Below, one piece after another: positions 13,765-19,716 of a stretch of DNA of 19,716 nt. A model generated the notes under the pieces. The model ran no database searches, was not told the DNA's origin, and saw only the letters and a program-made list of their open reading frames with translations. The DNA comes from Candidatus Woesearchaeota archaeon (GTDB lineage Archaea > Nanobdellota > Nanobdellia > Woesearchaeales > DSVV01). Where the stretch lies: positions 1 through 19,716 of the forward strand of contig JACRKI010000113.1 of assembly GCA_016215305.1 (NCBI GenBank), given 5' to 3'. The translations under genes and the position numbers were made by a program. Within the stretch, counting starts at the first letter, position 1; every line of letters starts with the position of its first letter.

Positions 13765-14298
13765 CTACGGCCTCAGCCATCTCGTTTCCCAATAGCTCAC
13801 GTCTCCTTCTTCATCAACAACAGCAAGAAGAAGTCTTTTTTTCGTGCTGTGCGCAACGCGATTTTTGGAGGAAAATTCATGCCAGGTCATGGTCTCAGAT
13901 TCATAGACAGGATAGACAACCCATTTTGCGTGATCTTCCCCTGGTTTCACGCCGCGATCATAGACGCGAAAATCTGCGCCAAATTTCAATGCGGTTTTGA
14001 CAGTATAACCACGAGAACGTAGATCTCGAAACACTGCATATTTTGTCCAGAATTGTTTGTCTTTCTGCTGGCTACGGCGAAGAAGTGCTTCATGAGACAT
14101 CTCTTTGCTTTTTCCATCCAGAACAACAATCTTCTCATTTTCAAAGAGATAAAGTGCTTCAAAAAAAGAAAGAGCAACACGTTTGTGTTGAAGTGACCCA
14201 AAACGACCTTGGTTGAAGAGCTCTCGAGCAAGATCAGTGTCTTGTGTTAAAATAAAATCTCCTGCAATAGTGCAGGGAATTACTTCTGGTTTTGGCAT
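13765..14298 (-). CDS. endA: tRNA-splicing endonuclease, homotetrameric EndA type
   Basis: EndA cuts bulge-helix-bulge motifs in intron-containing pre-tRNAs. The 177 residues fit the single-unit alpha4 type, similar in length to the Methanocaldococcus enzyme. The catalytic triad is visible: Tyr113 in FRVYDRG, His123 in GEDHAKW and Lys154 in STKKRLLL, with spacings of 10 and 31 residues as in the family. The signature YAVFRDLRSRGYTVKTALKF precedes it. The N-terminal domain (about 1-80) is the usual divergent one. A TATA-like element (TTTATTAATT on the minus strand) is about 24 bases before the ATG. The gene is followed by the palindrome block before the winged-helix gene. Confidence 0.93.
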   Translation of the reverse strand: MPKPEVIPCTIAGDFILTQDTDLARELFNQGRFGSLQHKRVALSFFEALYLFENEKIVVLDGKSKEMSHEALLRRSQQKDKQFWTKYAVFRDLRSRGYTVKTALKFGADFRVYDRGVKPGEDHAKWVVYPVYESETMTWHEFSSKNRVAHSTKKRLLLAVVDEEGDVSYWETRWLRP

Positions 14299-14316
14299 AC
14301 TGCTGTTATTGAGAGG

Positions 14317-14328
14317 TAATTAATAAAG
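14317..14328 (-). promoter_or_regulatory. TATA element for endA
   Basis: On the minus strand CTTTATTAATTA is centred about 24 bases upstream of the endA ATG at 14298. It occupies the short gap after thyA, and its distal end is close to the thyA stop codon. Confidence 0.48.
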
Positions 14329-14333
14329 CTTGC

Positions 14334-15752
14334 TTAGAATTCCAGCGGCTTATCCTGCACGTACACAATCCCTTTTTGTAAAGCAATTGCTGCCTTCTGC
14401 AATTCAGTGCCTAAATACAATGCGTGAGAAGTGTCAAGAATGCATTTATCCTGCGCAATCTTTCGATAGAGAGCAAATATATCTGTATTAGAAAATTCAG
14501 AAAGTCGTTTTCCAAGCGGATCAGTATGAGTGACATAAATAACACCATCATGAGCTCGAATAATTATGTTGCCGCGAGGATCGCCAATGCGAGGAATAAG
14601 AAGAGCATTCTGAGAGAGAATATCTTGTGCAAGCGTCCAATTATTTTGATAGAGATGCGCACTGCTGGAAATAATAGTCAAACTCCCGACAGATAAGTTT
14701 GTTGCAGCTGCGACATGAAACTGAATTTTGCGAAGCCCGAATGCGTTTCGTGGCCAGGCGTGGAACATGTCATTGCTTCGGAAAAAAGCAGTAAGAAAGA
14801 GTTTATCATCCTGCACGAGAAATTCGGTGAGAATAAGACAAGGAGGTTTTTCGCTGGAGCTGTCTTTTTCTAAATCCCAAGTCACAGCAAGCGCGCGTCG
14901 GGTATTTTTATTTTTTTGAAGAAGGGAAATGAGTTGTTGAATCTGGTCAATGTTTTTGTTGGCGCGGAGTCGCTCTCCATAAGAATATTCCACTCCTTCA
15001 ACAGAAGAAGCAGTAAGAACTTGAGGATAATAAGAAAGTAAATCTTCTCGAGTAAATTGGAAATAAGATTCAAGATGAGGTGCGTCTGGATCTTCCTGTT
15101 CAATGACAGAAATAATGTTTAAGAGTTCGCGCTGGTCAACGCCGTAATCGCTTTTTTTAATGGTCCCAAACCGAAGAATGAGAGAAAGAATCTCAAGCCA
15201 TGCAGGACCTATGTGTGAATGTCGAACAAAAAAGCCGCTTTTTTCAGAAGGGTATGTTGCAGGAACAGAGGGTTTTGAGAAAGCAAAATATTCTGGTTCT
15301 CCATAGGAAGAGAGCAAAGGGAATTGATGAAGAAGAGGAGGGAGTTGGGAAAAATCCTTGAGTGAACGAAGATCATGAAATTGCACATTGTTTCGAAGTA
15401 ATTCAAGAGAGGAAAGAGGAATTTCTTTGTCAATGAAAATGTCAGGAAATGAAATGACAGTATGTTGTTCAGCAACACCCTCTTGAAAAAAAGCAGCAAG
15501 CACATTTCCTGATCCATTGAGATCAATGCCTACAACAATAAGATGCCTAATCTGTTTATTGGAGAGGAGATTTCGAAGAATGCCGTTAACTCCTTCATCT
15601 CGGCTATAAAGCTGTCCGACAAGAGCATACATTTCTGGAGAGAGATGTTGCAGGACAAACTCTTTTTTTGTCCAGAGGGTGACAATGGCGACAGAAGAGT
15701 GAGGATTGCCAACTATCACAAGATCAGAAAAGCATACTGGCCATTTTTCCAT
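14334..15752 (-). CDS. thyA: Thymidylate synthase fusion: MtrA-like N-terminal domain, ThyA core, DUF4346 C-terminus
   Basis: This is a 472-residue protein. Residues 5-160 resemble the MtrA-like domain (SDLVIVGNPHSSVAIVTLW, LIVVGIDLNGSG). Residues about 185-380 are a ThyA core: YGERLRAN (258-265), RRA (285-287), PPC with catalytic Cys305, RSNDMF (325-330), Asn336 and HLY (366-368). The spacings Cys to Asp328 (23), Asp to Asn (8) and Asp to His366 (38) equal those of E. coli ThyA (C146, D169, N177, H207). Residues about 385-470 match a DUF4346-like tail (VIYVTHTDPLG, HALYLGTELQKA, YVQDKPL). It should make dTMP from dUMP; the folate or pterin donor is unknown. The usual PPCH has become PPCL. 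The ATG at 15752 follows GGGGGAG; a TTG six codons upstream is rejected. Confidence 0.85.
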   Translation of the reverse strand: MEKWPVCFSDLVIVGNPHSSVAIVTLWTKKEFVLQHLSPEMYALVGQLYSRDEGVNGILRNLLSNKQIRHLIVVGIDLNGSGNVLAAFFQEGVAEQHTVISFPDIFIDKEIPLSSLELLRNNVQFHDLRSLKDFSQLPPLLHQFPLLSSYGEPEYFAFSKPSVPATYPSEKSGFFVRHSHIGPAWLEILSLILRFGTIKKSDYGVDQRELLNIISVIEQEDPDAPHLESYFQFTREDLLSYYPQVLTASSVEGVEYSYGERLRANKNIDQIQQLISLLQKNKNTRRALAVTWDLEKDSSSEKPPCLILTEFLVQDDKLFLTAFFRSNDMFHAWPRNAFGLRKIQFHVAAATNLSVGSLTIISSSAHLYQNNWTLAQDILSQNALLIPRIGDPRGNIIIRAHDGVIYVTHTDPLGKRLSEFSNTDIFALYRKIAQDKCILDTSHALYLGTELQKAAIALQKGIVYVQDKPLEF

Positions 15753-15817
15753 TGAGAAACTCCCCCGCAAAAAAAGAGAATGCTGAAAACTTTAAGAAGT
15801 TTGTGAATTGAGAAGAA

Positions 15818-16324
15818 CTAAGAAAAACGGCCATAAATATCAATGCTGTACAACACAGTGGAAAGTTCTGCCTCTTTCACAAAGCTGTCAGAGGAAAAAG
15901 AAACAAGTCCTTGATTGACAGCATCAGGTAATGTTATGTCTCCCTGCTGAAGTTTGACAAGGGTATCATACGTTGTTTCAATGCTGAGAGTAGGGTTCTC
16001 CTGTGTTCCTGATTCGAGTTCGACGAGTTCTCCTTTTTCAAGAACAGCGTAGAGGTGAGCGTCGAGATCAGAGATATAAATATTCACTACTTCTTCACCA
16101 AAGAAAGTAAAAACAAGGTCTGGAAGACCTGCGCGTTTTGCGTTGTACATCTCTTTATATTGAGAAAGAAGATCATCGCTCAATACTTCATCCGCAGTGA
16201 CTGCGCCAGTAATGCCGGTTGCGTGATTTGCGAGTGCTATTCCAATAATTGCAATGAGGAAAACTGCGATAATTTCGAGTGTTTTGATATGGGATGCTTT
16301 TCTAGCAGCTTTATTTTTAGCCAT
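15818..16324 (-). CDS. Membrane-anchored SCP2-like (sterol carrier/lipid-binding fold) protein
   Basis: This 168-residue protein has a basic N-terminus (MAKNKAARKASHIK), one hydrophobic membrane segment (about 16-42, IIAVFLIAIIGIALA) and a C-terminal domain on the outer face. The domain reads LPDLVFTFFGEEVVNIYISD, GELVELE, NPTLSIETTYDTLVKLQQGD and a final VKEAELSTVLYS. This resembles SCP2 domains, where the T-x-x-D/T-x-x-x-L-x-x-G-D-I helix covers a hydrophobic tunnel. A lipid or hydrophobic ligand is likely but not shown. It is expressed from a TATA box 26 bases before the ATG, divergent from RNase Z. Confidence 0.74.
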   Translation of the reverse strand: MAKNKAARKASHIKTLEIIAVFLIAIIGIALANHATGITGAVTADEVLSDDLLSQYKEMYNAKRAGLPDLVFTFFGEEVVNIYISDLDAHLYAVLEKGELVELESGTQENPTLSIETTYDTLVKLQQGDITLPDAVNQGLVSFSSDSFVKEAELSTVLYSIDIYGRFS

Positions 16325-16345
16325 ACGGCATTTTTAGAAATCCAT

Positions 16346-16355
16346 CTATATATAG
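16346..16355 (-). promoter_or_regulatory. TATA box for the SCP2-like gene
   Basis: The perfect palindrome CTATATATAG is centred 26 bases upstream of the ATG at 16324. No ribosome binding site is visible, so the mRNA is probably leaderless. Confidence 0.6.
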
Positions 16356-16397
16356 TTTTGCATCTATTATGAGAGAGAAAGGAATGCAATAGAAAAG

Positions 16398-16406
16398 TAT
16401 TATATA
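16398..16406 (+). promoter_or_regulatory. TATA box for RNase Z
   Basis: TATTATATA lies about 24 bases before the first ATG (16426) and 27 before the second (16429). Either could be the leaderless start. Confidence 0.56.
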
Positions 16407-16425
16407 CAATAAATAGAAACTCTGG

Positions 16426-17328
16426 ATGATGGAACTCGTCTTTTTAGGAACTGCTGCAATGATCCCCACAAAGGAAAGAAACCATAGTGCGCTCCTCATA
16501 AAATACAATGGAGAAGGGATTTTGGTGGACTGCGGCGAAGGCACGCAGCGCCAGTTTAAGATTGCAGAAGAAACAGCAACAAGAATAACAAAAATCTTGA
16601 TTAGCCATTGGCATGGAGATCATGTCCTTGGATTGCCAGGGCTTTTGCAAACATTAAGTGCGTCAGAGTATACAAGCAAGGAAAACACGTTGGAAATATA
16701 TGGACCAAAAGGAGTGAAGAAACAACTAGAATTGATGCTGCAGGCATTTCCGTTCGACAATAAATTAAAAATGAGTGTGAAAGAAATAAGCAGCGGGATC
16801 TTTGTCAGCACAGAAGACTATGAAATAGAAGCATATCCGCTTGACCACTCATTACCAACAATAGGGTTTGTGTTTAGGGAAAAGGACAAGCGGCGTATTG
16901 ATATGACAAAAATAAAAAAGATAGGAATTCCAGAAGGACCATTATTGGGAAATCTGCAGCAGAATAAAGCAGTGGTTTGGAAAAACAAAAAAGTCCAGCC
17001 AAAAGACGCGACGTATGTTGTGCAAGGAAAAAAAATAGGAATTATCGCGGATACAGGACAGTGCAAGGCCTGCTTGGATATTGCAGAAGAAGCGGATTGT
17101 TTGATTTGCGAAGCAACATATATGGAAAAAGAAGCAGCAAAAGCAGAGCAGTACAAACATCTGACAATAAAGCAGGCAGCGCTGATTGCGCACACCTCAA
17201 ATGTCAAAAAATTAATTTTAACGCATTTCTCGCAGAGATATAAAGATTTAAGTGAACAGCAGGAAGAAGCAAAAAGTGTGTTCCCAACAGTGACGCTTGC
17301 CTATGATGGGATGAAAGTGACCATATAG
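16426..17328 (+). CDS. rnz: Ribonuclease Z (tRNA 3' processing endonuclease)
   Basis: RNase Z is a metallo-beta-lactamase-fold enzyme that cuts pre-tRNA 3' trailers. The 300 residues match the short form, tRNase Z(S). Zinc ligands are visible at His61, His63, Asp65 and His66 (SHWHGDHVLGLPGLL), His141 (LDHSLP), Asp209 (IIADTGQC) and His267 (LTHFSQRY). The characteristic HLT-x-x-x-AA motif (His245) and the flexible-arm region between about residues 150 and 195 (including GIPEGPLLGNLQ) are present and typical of RNase Z rather than other lactamase-fold nucleases. The second Met (16429) is an equally good start. The gene converges on the histone gene with repeat E7 between them. Confidence 0.94.
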   Translation: MMELVFLGTAAMIPTKERNHSALLIKYNGEGILVDCGEGTQRQFKIAEETATRITKILISHWHGDHVLGLPGLLQTLSASEYTSKENTLEIYGPKGVKKQLELMLQAFPFDNKLKMSVKEISSGIFVSTEDYEIEAYPLDHSLPTIGFVFREKDKRRIDMTKIKKIGIPEGPLLGNLQQNKAVVWKNKKVQPKDATYVVQGKKIGIIADTGQCKACLDIAEEADCLICEATYMEKEAAKAEQYKHLTIKQAALIAHTSNVKKLILTHFSQRYKDLSEQQEEAKSVFPTVTLAYDGMKVTI

Positions 17329-17340
17329 TTCTTTATTTTC

Positions 17341-17480
17341 TCACGAATTTACAAAACAAAGCACGAACAAGACGAAGCAATACACGCACCAGCAACGCAA
17401 ACTCGTTGTCCAATATTTATTATTTTTTAAAATTTTAAATAATTACATGAAGAAACAGTAGCGTTGCTAATTCGTGTGTG
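17341..17480 (-). repeat. Interspersed palindromic element, copy 7 (E7)
   Basis: This reverse-orientation copy lies between convergent RNase Z and histone genes. It contains TCACGAATTT, AAGCACGAACAAG, TACACGCACCAGCAACGC, AAACTCGTTGTCCAATATTT, an A/T-rich centre, AATAATTACATGAAG, and CAGTAGCGTTGCTAATTCGTG split over the right arm. AGCAACGC and GCGTTGCT are the inverted arms. Read in reverse, the right half supplies the same TTCATGTAATTATT core as E1 and E3. Confidence 0.74.
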
Positions 17481-17516
17481 GTTTTTTCTTCTTAGCATAT
17501 TGTTTAAGAATAAGAA

Positions 17517-17723
17517 CTACCGTGCAGCAAGCTTAATATCCCCTGCCTTGACCGTTTTTCTTCCTGCGTGTGCAGCAAACCGGACAGCGTGTTCGCCAAG
17601 AATAAGGGCTTTTTCTTCAAGCGCTTTTTTGAGTGCGTCTTTTGCGTTATCGCTCACCCGTTCTGCGCCGGCACGTTTCATGAGTTGTTCAATTGCAGCA
17701 ACAGGAAAATATTTTTTTGCCAT
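17517..17723 (-). CDS. Archaeal histone (HMf-like)
   Basis: This is a single histone fold of 68 residues, the same length class as HMfB (69). It begins KYFPVAAIEQLMKRAGAERV, continues with helix 2 (DNAKDALKKALEEKALILGE) and ends AAHAGRKTVKAGDIKLAAR, which includes the conserved loop RKTV and GDI that contact DNA. It has no tails. It should form dimers that wrap DNA and possibly extend into longer stacks. A TATA-like element in A/T-rich sequence is about 25-28 bases upstream of the ATG, and the hjc gene diverges from the same region. Confidence 0.95.
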   Translation of the reverse strand: MAKKYFPVAAIEQLMKRAGAERVSDNAKDALKKALEEKALILGEHAVRFAAHAGRKTVKAGDIKLAAR

Positions 17724-17744
17724 AACAGGGAAAAATTCTTTGAA

Positions 17745-17757
17745 ATATTTAAAATAT
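17745..17757 (-). promoter_or_regulatory. TATA region for the histone gene
   Basis: On the minus strand ATATTTTAAATAT, a near-palindromic A/T block, is centred about 28 bases upstream of the histone ATG at 17723. No other promoter candidate is seen. Confidence 0.5.
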
Positions 17758-17806
17758 AGCTTTTTCTAAATTTTTGTATGGTGAAATCAAAAAACAAAGA
17801 CAAAAA

Positions 17807-17813
17807 TTATATA
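17807..17813 (+). promoter_or_regulatory. TATA box for hjc
   Basis: TTATATA is centred 26 bases upstream of the hjc ATG at 17836. A second TATA-like ATATAAAA at 17822 is too close to the start to serve it. Confidence 0.5.
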
Positions 17814-17835
17814 GGCTCACCATATAAAAATTTAT

Positions 17836-18234
17836 ATGAGTCTCAAAAGCAAAGGAATCTCCTACGAGAGAGAATTAATTCATATGTTTTGGAAAACAGG
17901 AGAATGGGCTGCGATGCGTGTTGCGGGATCTGGAAGCATCAAATATCCCTCAGCAGATATTCTTGCAGGAAATGCGCTCAGAAAATTAGCGATTGAGTGT
18001 AAGAGTTCAAAGAGTGAGTCTGTCTACATTCCAAAAGATGAGGTTGATCAGTTGCAGCAATTTGCGAGTAAATTTGGCGCAGAGCCTTGGATTGCAGTGC
18101 GGTTTCATGGAATGCTTTGGCATTTTGTGAGTATGGATAATTTAGAATTTACAGAAAGCAGTGCAGTGATAAACACAGAGAATATCAAGAATAAAGGATT
18201 ATTGTTCAATGAAGTGATTGGGAAGTTTGAATAA
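17836..18234 (+). CDS. hjc: Holliday junction resolvase Hjc
   Basis: Hjc is a dimeric nuclease that resolves four-way junctions in recombination. The 132 residues match the family. The PD-(D/E)xK active site is intact: Glu11 (SYERE), Asp41 (YPSADILAG), Glu54 and Lys56 (LAIECKSSK). The start GISYERELI and the RVAGSGSIKYPSAD loop are diagnostic of the archaeal Hjc/Hje group. A longer downstream helix (DEVDQLQQFASKFG) forms the dimer face. It is divergent from the histone gene and its stop is only about ten bases from the convergent isomerase gene. Hjc and Hje cannot be separated by eye. Confidence 0.93.
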   Translation: MSLKSKGISYERELIHMFWKTGEWAAMRVAGSGSIKYPSADILAGNALRKLAIECKSSKSESVYIPKDEVDQLQQFASKFGAEPWIAVRFHGMLWHFVSMDNLEFTESSAVINTENIKNKGLLFNEVIGKFE

Positions 18235-18243
18235 AAACAGCCC

Positions 18244-19149
18244 CTACTTCCCCATCCAGCTATATTTCTTTTTCACAGTTTTCAAAAACGTGAGTGGGGT
18301 CAAAACGCCAAGTTCAGAAATAATAGCAGAAACATGAGGTAAAATAATTGGTTCAAATGCAGGATCTTCTATAGTAATACCGCGAGAACTACCTTTCCAA
18401 ATTTCAGATGCAGATCGTTCTTCCACAACTTCTTTATGTCGTTTTGTTGCGTACGGATCAAATTTCCAGCTATTCGTGCAAACATAAAGAGGAATTTTTC
18501 GAGTATGCAATAATTCTGCAAACATGCCGCTTCCTACTTTGTTATAAACAGCATCATACGTGATGGCATCGCTTCCAAGCAGACAAAGATGTGCGTCTTT
18601 CATGGCAAGACGTCCGGCGCTGTCCACATAGTGCACAACAGGAATGCCCGCAGCTGCAAGTTCAGTTGCAGTCCGACGACCCTGATACAAAGGACGTGTT
18701 TCTGTATTATGCACCACAAATTTTTTCCCTTGTTTTTTTGCTGCGATGAGAACATGCACAACAGTGGAACTGTGGCAATGAGTATAGACGATCGACCCAT
18801 GCCTAATCTTCGCAGAGCCAAATTTGGAAATAAAAGCGTCAGAAGCATCAAAATAAAAAAGAACTTCGCGAATTCGGTCTTGAATCCCTTGATAAAAGTC
18901 ATGATCGTCTGTATACGAATGAATATTGTGAAACACATACGCAAGTGCATTCCGCAAGCATGGCTCTGTTGGTCGTGCAGCAACAAGCTGGTCGCGTGCA
19001 TGATAAAGTTCTGCGAGAAGCGCCTCACGGGTCACACTATGTGATCCTTTCAGAATAAGAAGAAGTGCTTCAACACCTTCACGGGCAACACCTTCTGCGC
19101 CTTGAATATGAAGGGTTTTGATTGCAGTTACAACGTCATGAAATTGCAT
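18244..19149 (-). CDS. eIF2B-like sugar isomerase, probably ribose-1,5-bisphosphate isomerase
   Basis: This 301-residue protein is of the eIF2B alpha/MtnA/R15P isomerase superfamily. Motifs are THCHSSTVV (123-131, Cys125), HNTETRPLYQGRRTA (147-161), and LLGSDAI (190-196, Asp194), followed by NKVGS. Cys125 and Asp194 are 69 residues apart, the same spacing as catalytic Cys133 and Asp202 reported for the Thermococcus kodakarensis R15P isomerase. This supports a role in AMP salvage (AMP phosphorylase, isomerase, form III RuBisCO). The other two enzymes are not in the window. An alternative is a related eIF2B-type regulator. The ATG at 19149 is preceded by AGGTG seven bases upstream. The gene follows the small membrane protein gene on the same strand. 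Confidence 0.78.
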   Translation of the reverse strand: MQFHDVVTAIKTLHIQGAEGVAREGVEALLLILKGSHSVTREALLAELYHARDQLVAARPTEPCLRNALAYVFHNIHSYTDDHDFYQGIQDRIREVLFYFDASDAFISKFGSAKIRHGSIVYTHCHSSTVVHVLIAAKKQGKKFVVHNTETRPLYQGRRTATELAAAGIPVVHYVDSAGRLAMKDAHLCLLGSDAITYDAVYNKVGSGMFAELLHTRKIPLYVCTNSWKFDPYATKRHKEVVEERSASEIWKGSSRGITIEDPAFEPIILPHVSAIISELGVLTPLTFLKTVKKKYSWMGK

Positions 19150-19218
19150 GTGGTGACACCTGAATAAAAATAAAATTTAAAAATGAGATAAAAAAGAATA
19201 AAGAAGCGAAGAAATAAA

Positions 19219-19467
19219 TTATCTCCTTCTCTTTCCTTTAGCTTTTGGTCCTTTCGCGCCAAGTTTTTTCTCGATGAATGATTCTTCGCGTTCAATCTTC
19301 ATTTCTTCAGAAACAATGCGTCGCGCGATCTTTTCAATGTTTAAATCTACACGCGCGATGCGTCGTTCAAGTAAAACAAGAATACGCAAACTATAGACTA
19401 TTGCTGCAAGCGTTCCAACAATAATTGCAAGAATAATGACTTCCAATGAAATTCCTTCAGTTACCAT
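19219..19467 (-). CDS. Small single-pass membrane protein with a coiled coil and basic tail (82 aa)
   Basis: I do not recognise a named family. One membrane helix lies at about residues 7-31 (LEVIILAIIVGTLAAIVYSL), followed by a charged helix (LERRIARVDLNIEKIARRIV) likely to form a coiled coil, and a strongly basic tail (AKGPKAKGKRRR). Topology probably puts the basic tail in the cytoplasm, where it could touch nucleic acid or ribosomes; this is inference. A clear GAGGTG ribosome binding site lies six bases before the ATG, and a strong TATA box is about 54 bases upstream, giving a leader of about 28 nt, unlike the leaderless genes nearby. Confidence 0.75.
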   Translation of the reverse strand: MVTEGISLEVIILAIIVGTLAAIVYSLRILVLLERRIARVDLNIEKIARRIVSEEMKIEREESFIEKKLGAKGPKAKGKRRR

Positions 19468-19516
19468 GATGACACCTCTTTGTCAAAAACCCACCGATAA
19501 GTATTTTTTAAAGAAT

Positions 19517-19527
19517 AGGTATATAAA
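19517..19527 (-). promoter_or_regulatory. Strong BRE/TATA promoter for the small membrane protein gene
   Basis: On the minus strand GAAAGC is followed by TTTTTATATAC, the clearest BRE plus TATA arrangement in the window. A start about 26 bases downstream leaves a leader of about 28 nt that contains the GAGGTG ribosome binding site at about 19473-19478. Confidence 0.62.
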
Positions 19528-19529
19528 AA

Positions 19530-19652
19530 GCTTTCTTTTTTACTCACAAAAGGTAACGAAAAAGAGAAGGAAGAAACAGTAGATCGGACTGAAATCAAAG
19601 TATCGTCGTAAACTATATTTCTACAATTTTTGATCAAAAAATAACAACAACA
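19530..19652. other. Intergenic region, no gene recognised
   Basis: This is a purine-rich stretch with no convincing reading frame, tRNA or C/D boxes on either strand. CTATATTT near 19613-19620 may be the TATA box of the possible gene that starts at 19653, leaving a leader of about ten bases. Confidence 0.4.
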
Positions 19653-19716
19653 ATGGTTATGAAAATCTATAAGATTTTCAAACTCCTAAAAATGCCAAAA
19701 CATTTTTATGAGCACA
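19653..19716 (+). CDS. Possible start of a gene cut by the window end
   Basis: An ATG at 19653 opens a frame of 21 codons to the last base (begins MVMKIYKIFKLLKMPKHFYE), with another ATG two codons later. No ribosome binding site is seen; the preceding ACAACAACA is A-rich. The same bases form two tandem stem-loops, TGAAAATCT-ATA-AGATTTTCA (19660-19680) and TAAAAATG with CATTTTTA (19687-19708). The region could therefore be structured RNA rather than coding. No family can be named from so short a piece. Confidence 0.33.
   Translation, partial: MVMKIYKIFKLLKMPKHFYEH

Noticed and set aside
325..17480. The interspersed repeats as a CRISPR array
   Set aside because: Copies are kilobases apart, vary in length, are imperfect and show no regular spacer pattern; no cas gene is present.
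19470..19480. ATGATGA on the plus strand at the 82-residue gene start as a box C
   Set aside because: It is the complement of that gene's ATG and ribosome binding site region and has no matching D boxes or stem.
1..19716. tRNA genes
   Set aside because: No T-arm GGTTCGAATCC-like sequence with a fitting acceptor stem was found in any intergenic gap by eye. A tRNAscan run would settle this.

Overview
The window looks like a piece of an archaeal genome, most likely a DPANN lineage of the Woesearchaeota/Pacearchaeota kind (an inference from gene content, not a database match). Support comes from an archaeal histone, Hjc resolvase, FEN1 with a PIP box, Trm5, a 177-residue EndA-type tRNA splicing endonuclease, archaeal/eukaryotic-type TyrRS, a PAN-like proteasomal ATPase and a box C/D guide RNA. 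TATA boxes lie about 24-27 nt upstream of many start codons, which suggests many leaderless mRNAs. Other genes carry GAGGTG-like ribosome binding sites. No tRNA, rRNA, CRISPR array, transposase or phage gene was found.

Layout. 1-2.9 kb: the end of a DUF1461-type membrane protein, then a convergent ABC-2 exporter (ATPase and permease, translationally coupled). 3.2-4.3 kb: tyrS, followed by a 46-codon remnant of an MFS transporter. 4.8-8.4 kb: a peptide-degradation group made of an M16 zinc peptidase and an M24 Xaa-Pro peptidase transcribed divergently from a compact palindromic promoter, then PAN. 8.6-11.2 kb: a Nudix hydrolase divergent from fen1-trm5. 11.2-12.6 kb: a 73-residue unknown gene, a box C/D sRNA directly upstream of it, and a lipoprotein. 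12.7-16.3 kb, minus strand: a winged-helix protein with a possible nuclease-like C-terminus, endA, a three-part thymidylate synthase fusion and a membrane-anchored SCP2-like protein. 16.4-19.7 kb: RNase Z, histone, Hjc, a likely ribose-1,5-bisphosphate isomerase, a small membrane protein and the start of a possible truncated gene.

Two non-coding features stand out. First, seven copies of one intergenic inverted-repeat element (about 120-240 bp) are scattered through the window, four directly between convergent gene ends and a fifth next to one. They share GCGTTGCTGGTGCGTG-type arms, a TTCATGTAATTATT core and often an ACATGCCTCGCCA block, and could fold into long hairpins. At least two copies lie next to gene debris. 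Second, the minus strand at 11600-11670 encodes a complete box C/D sRNA with its own TATA box 26 nt upstream. Its internal D'/C' turn is capped by a UUCG tetraloop, and it may be co-transcribed with the small gene that starts 14 nt after it.

Together the genes cover information processing (tRNA charging, splicing, methylation and 3' processing; flap and junction resolution; chromatin), intracellular proteolysis, dTMP synthesis and possibly the AMP salvage pathway.
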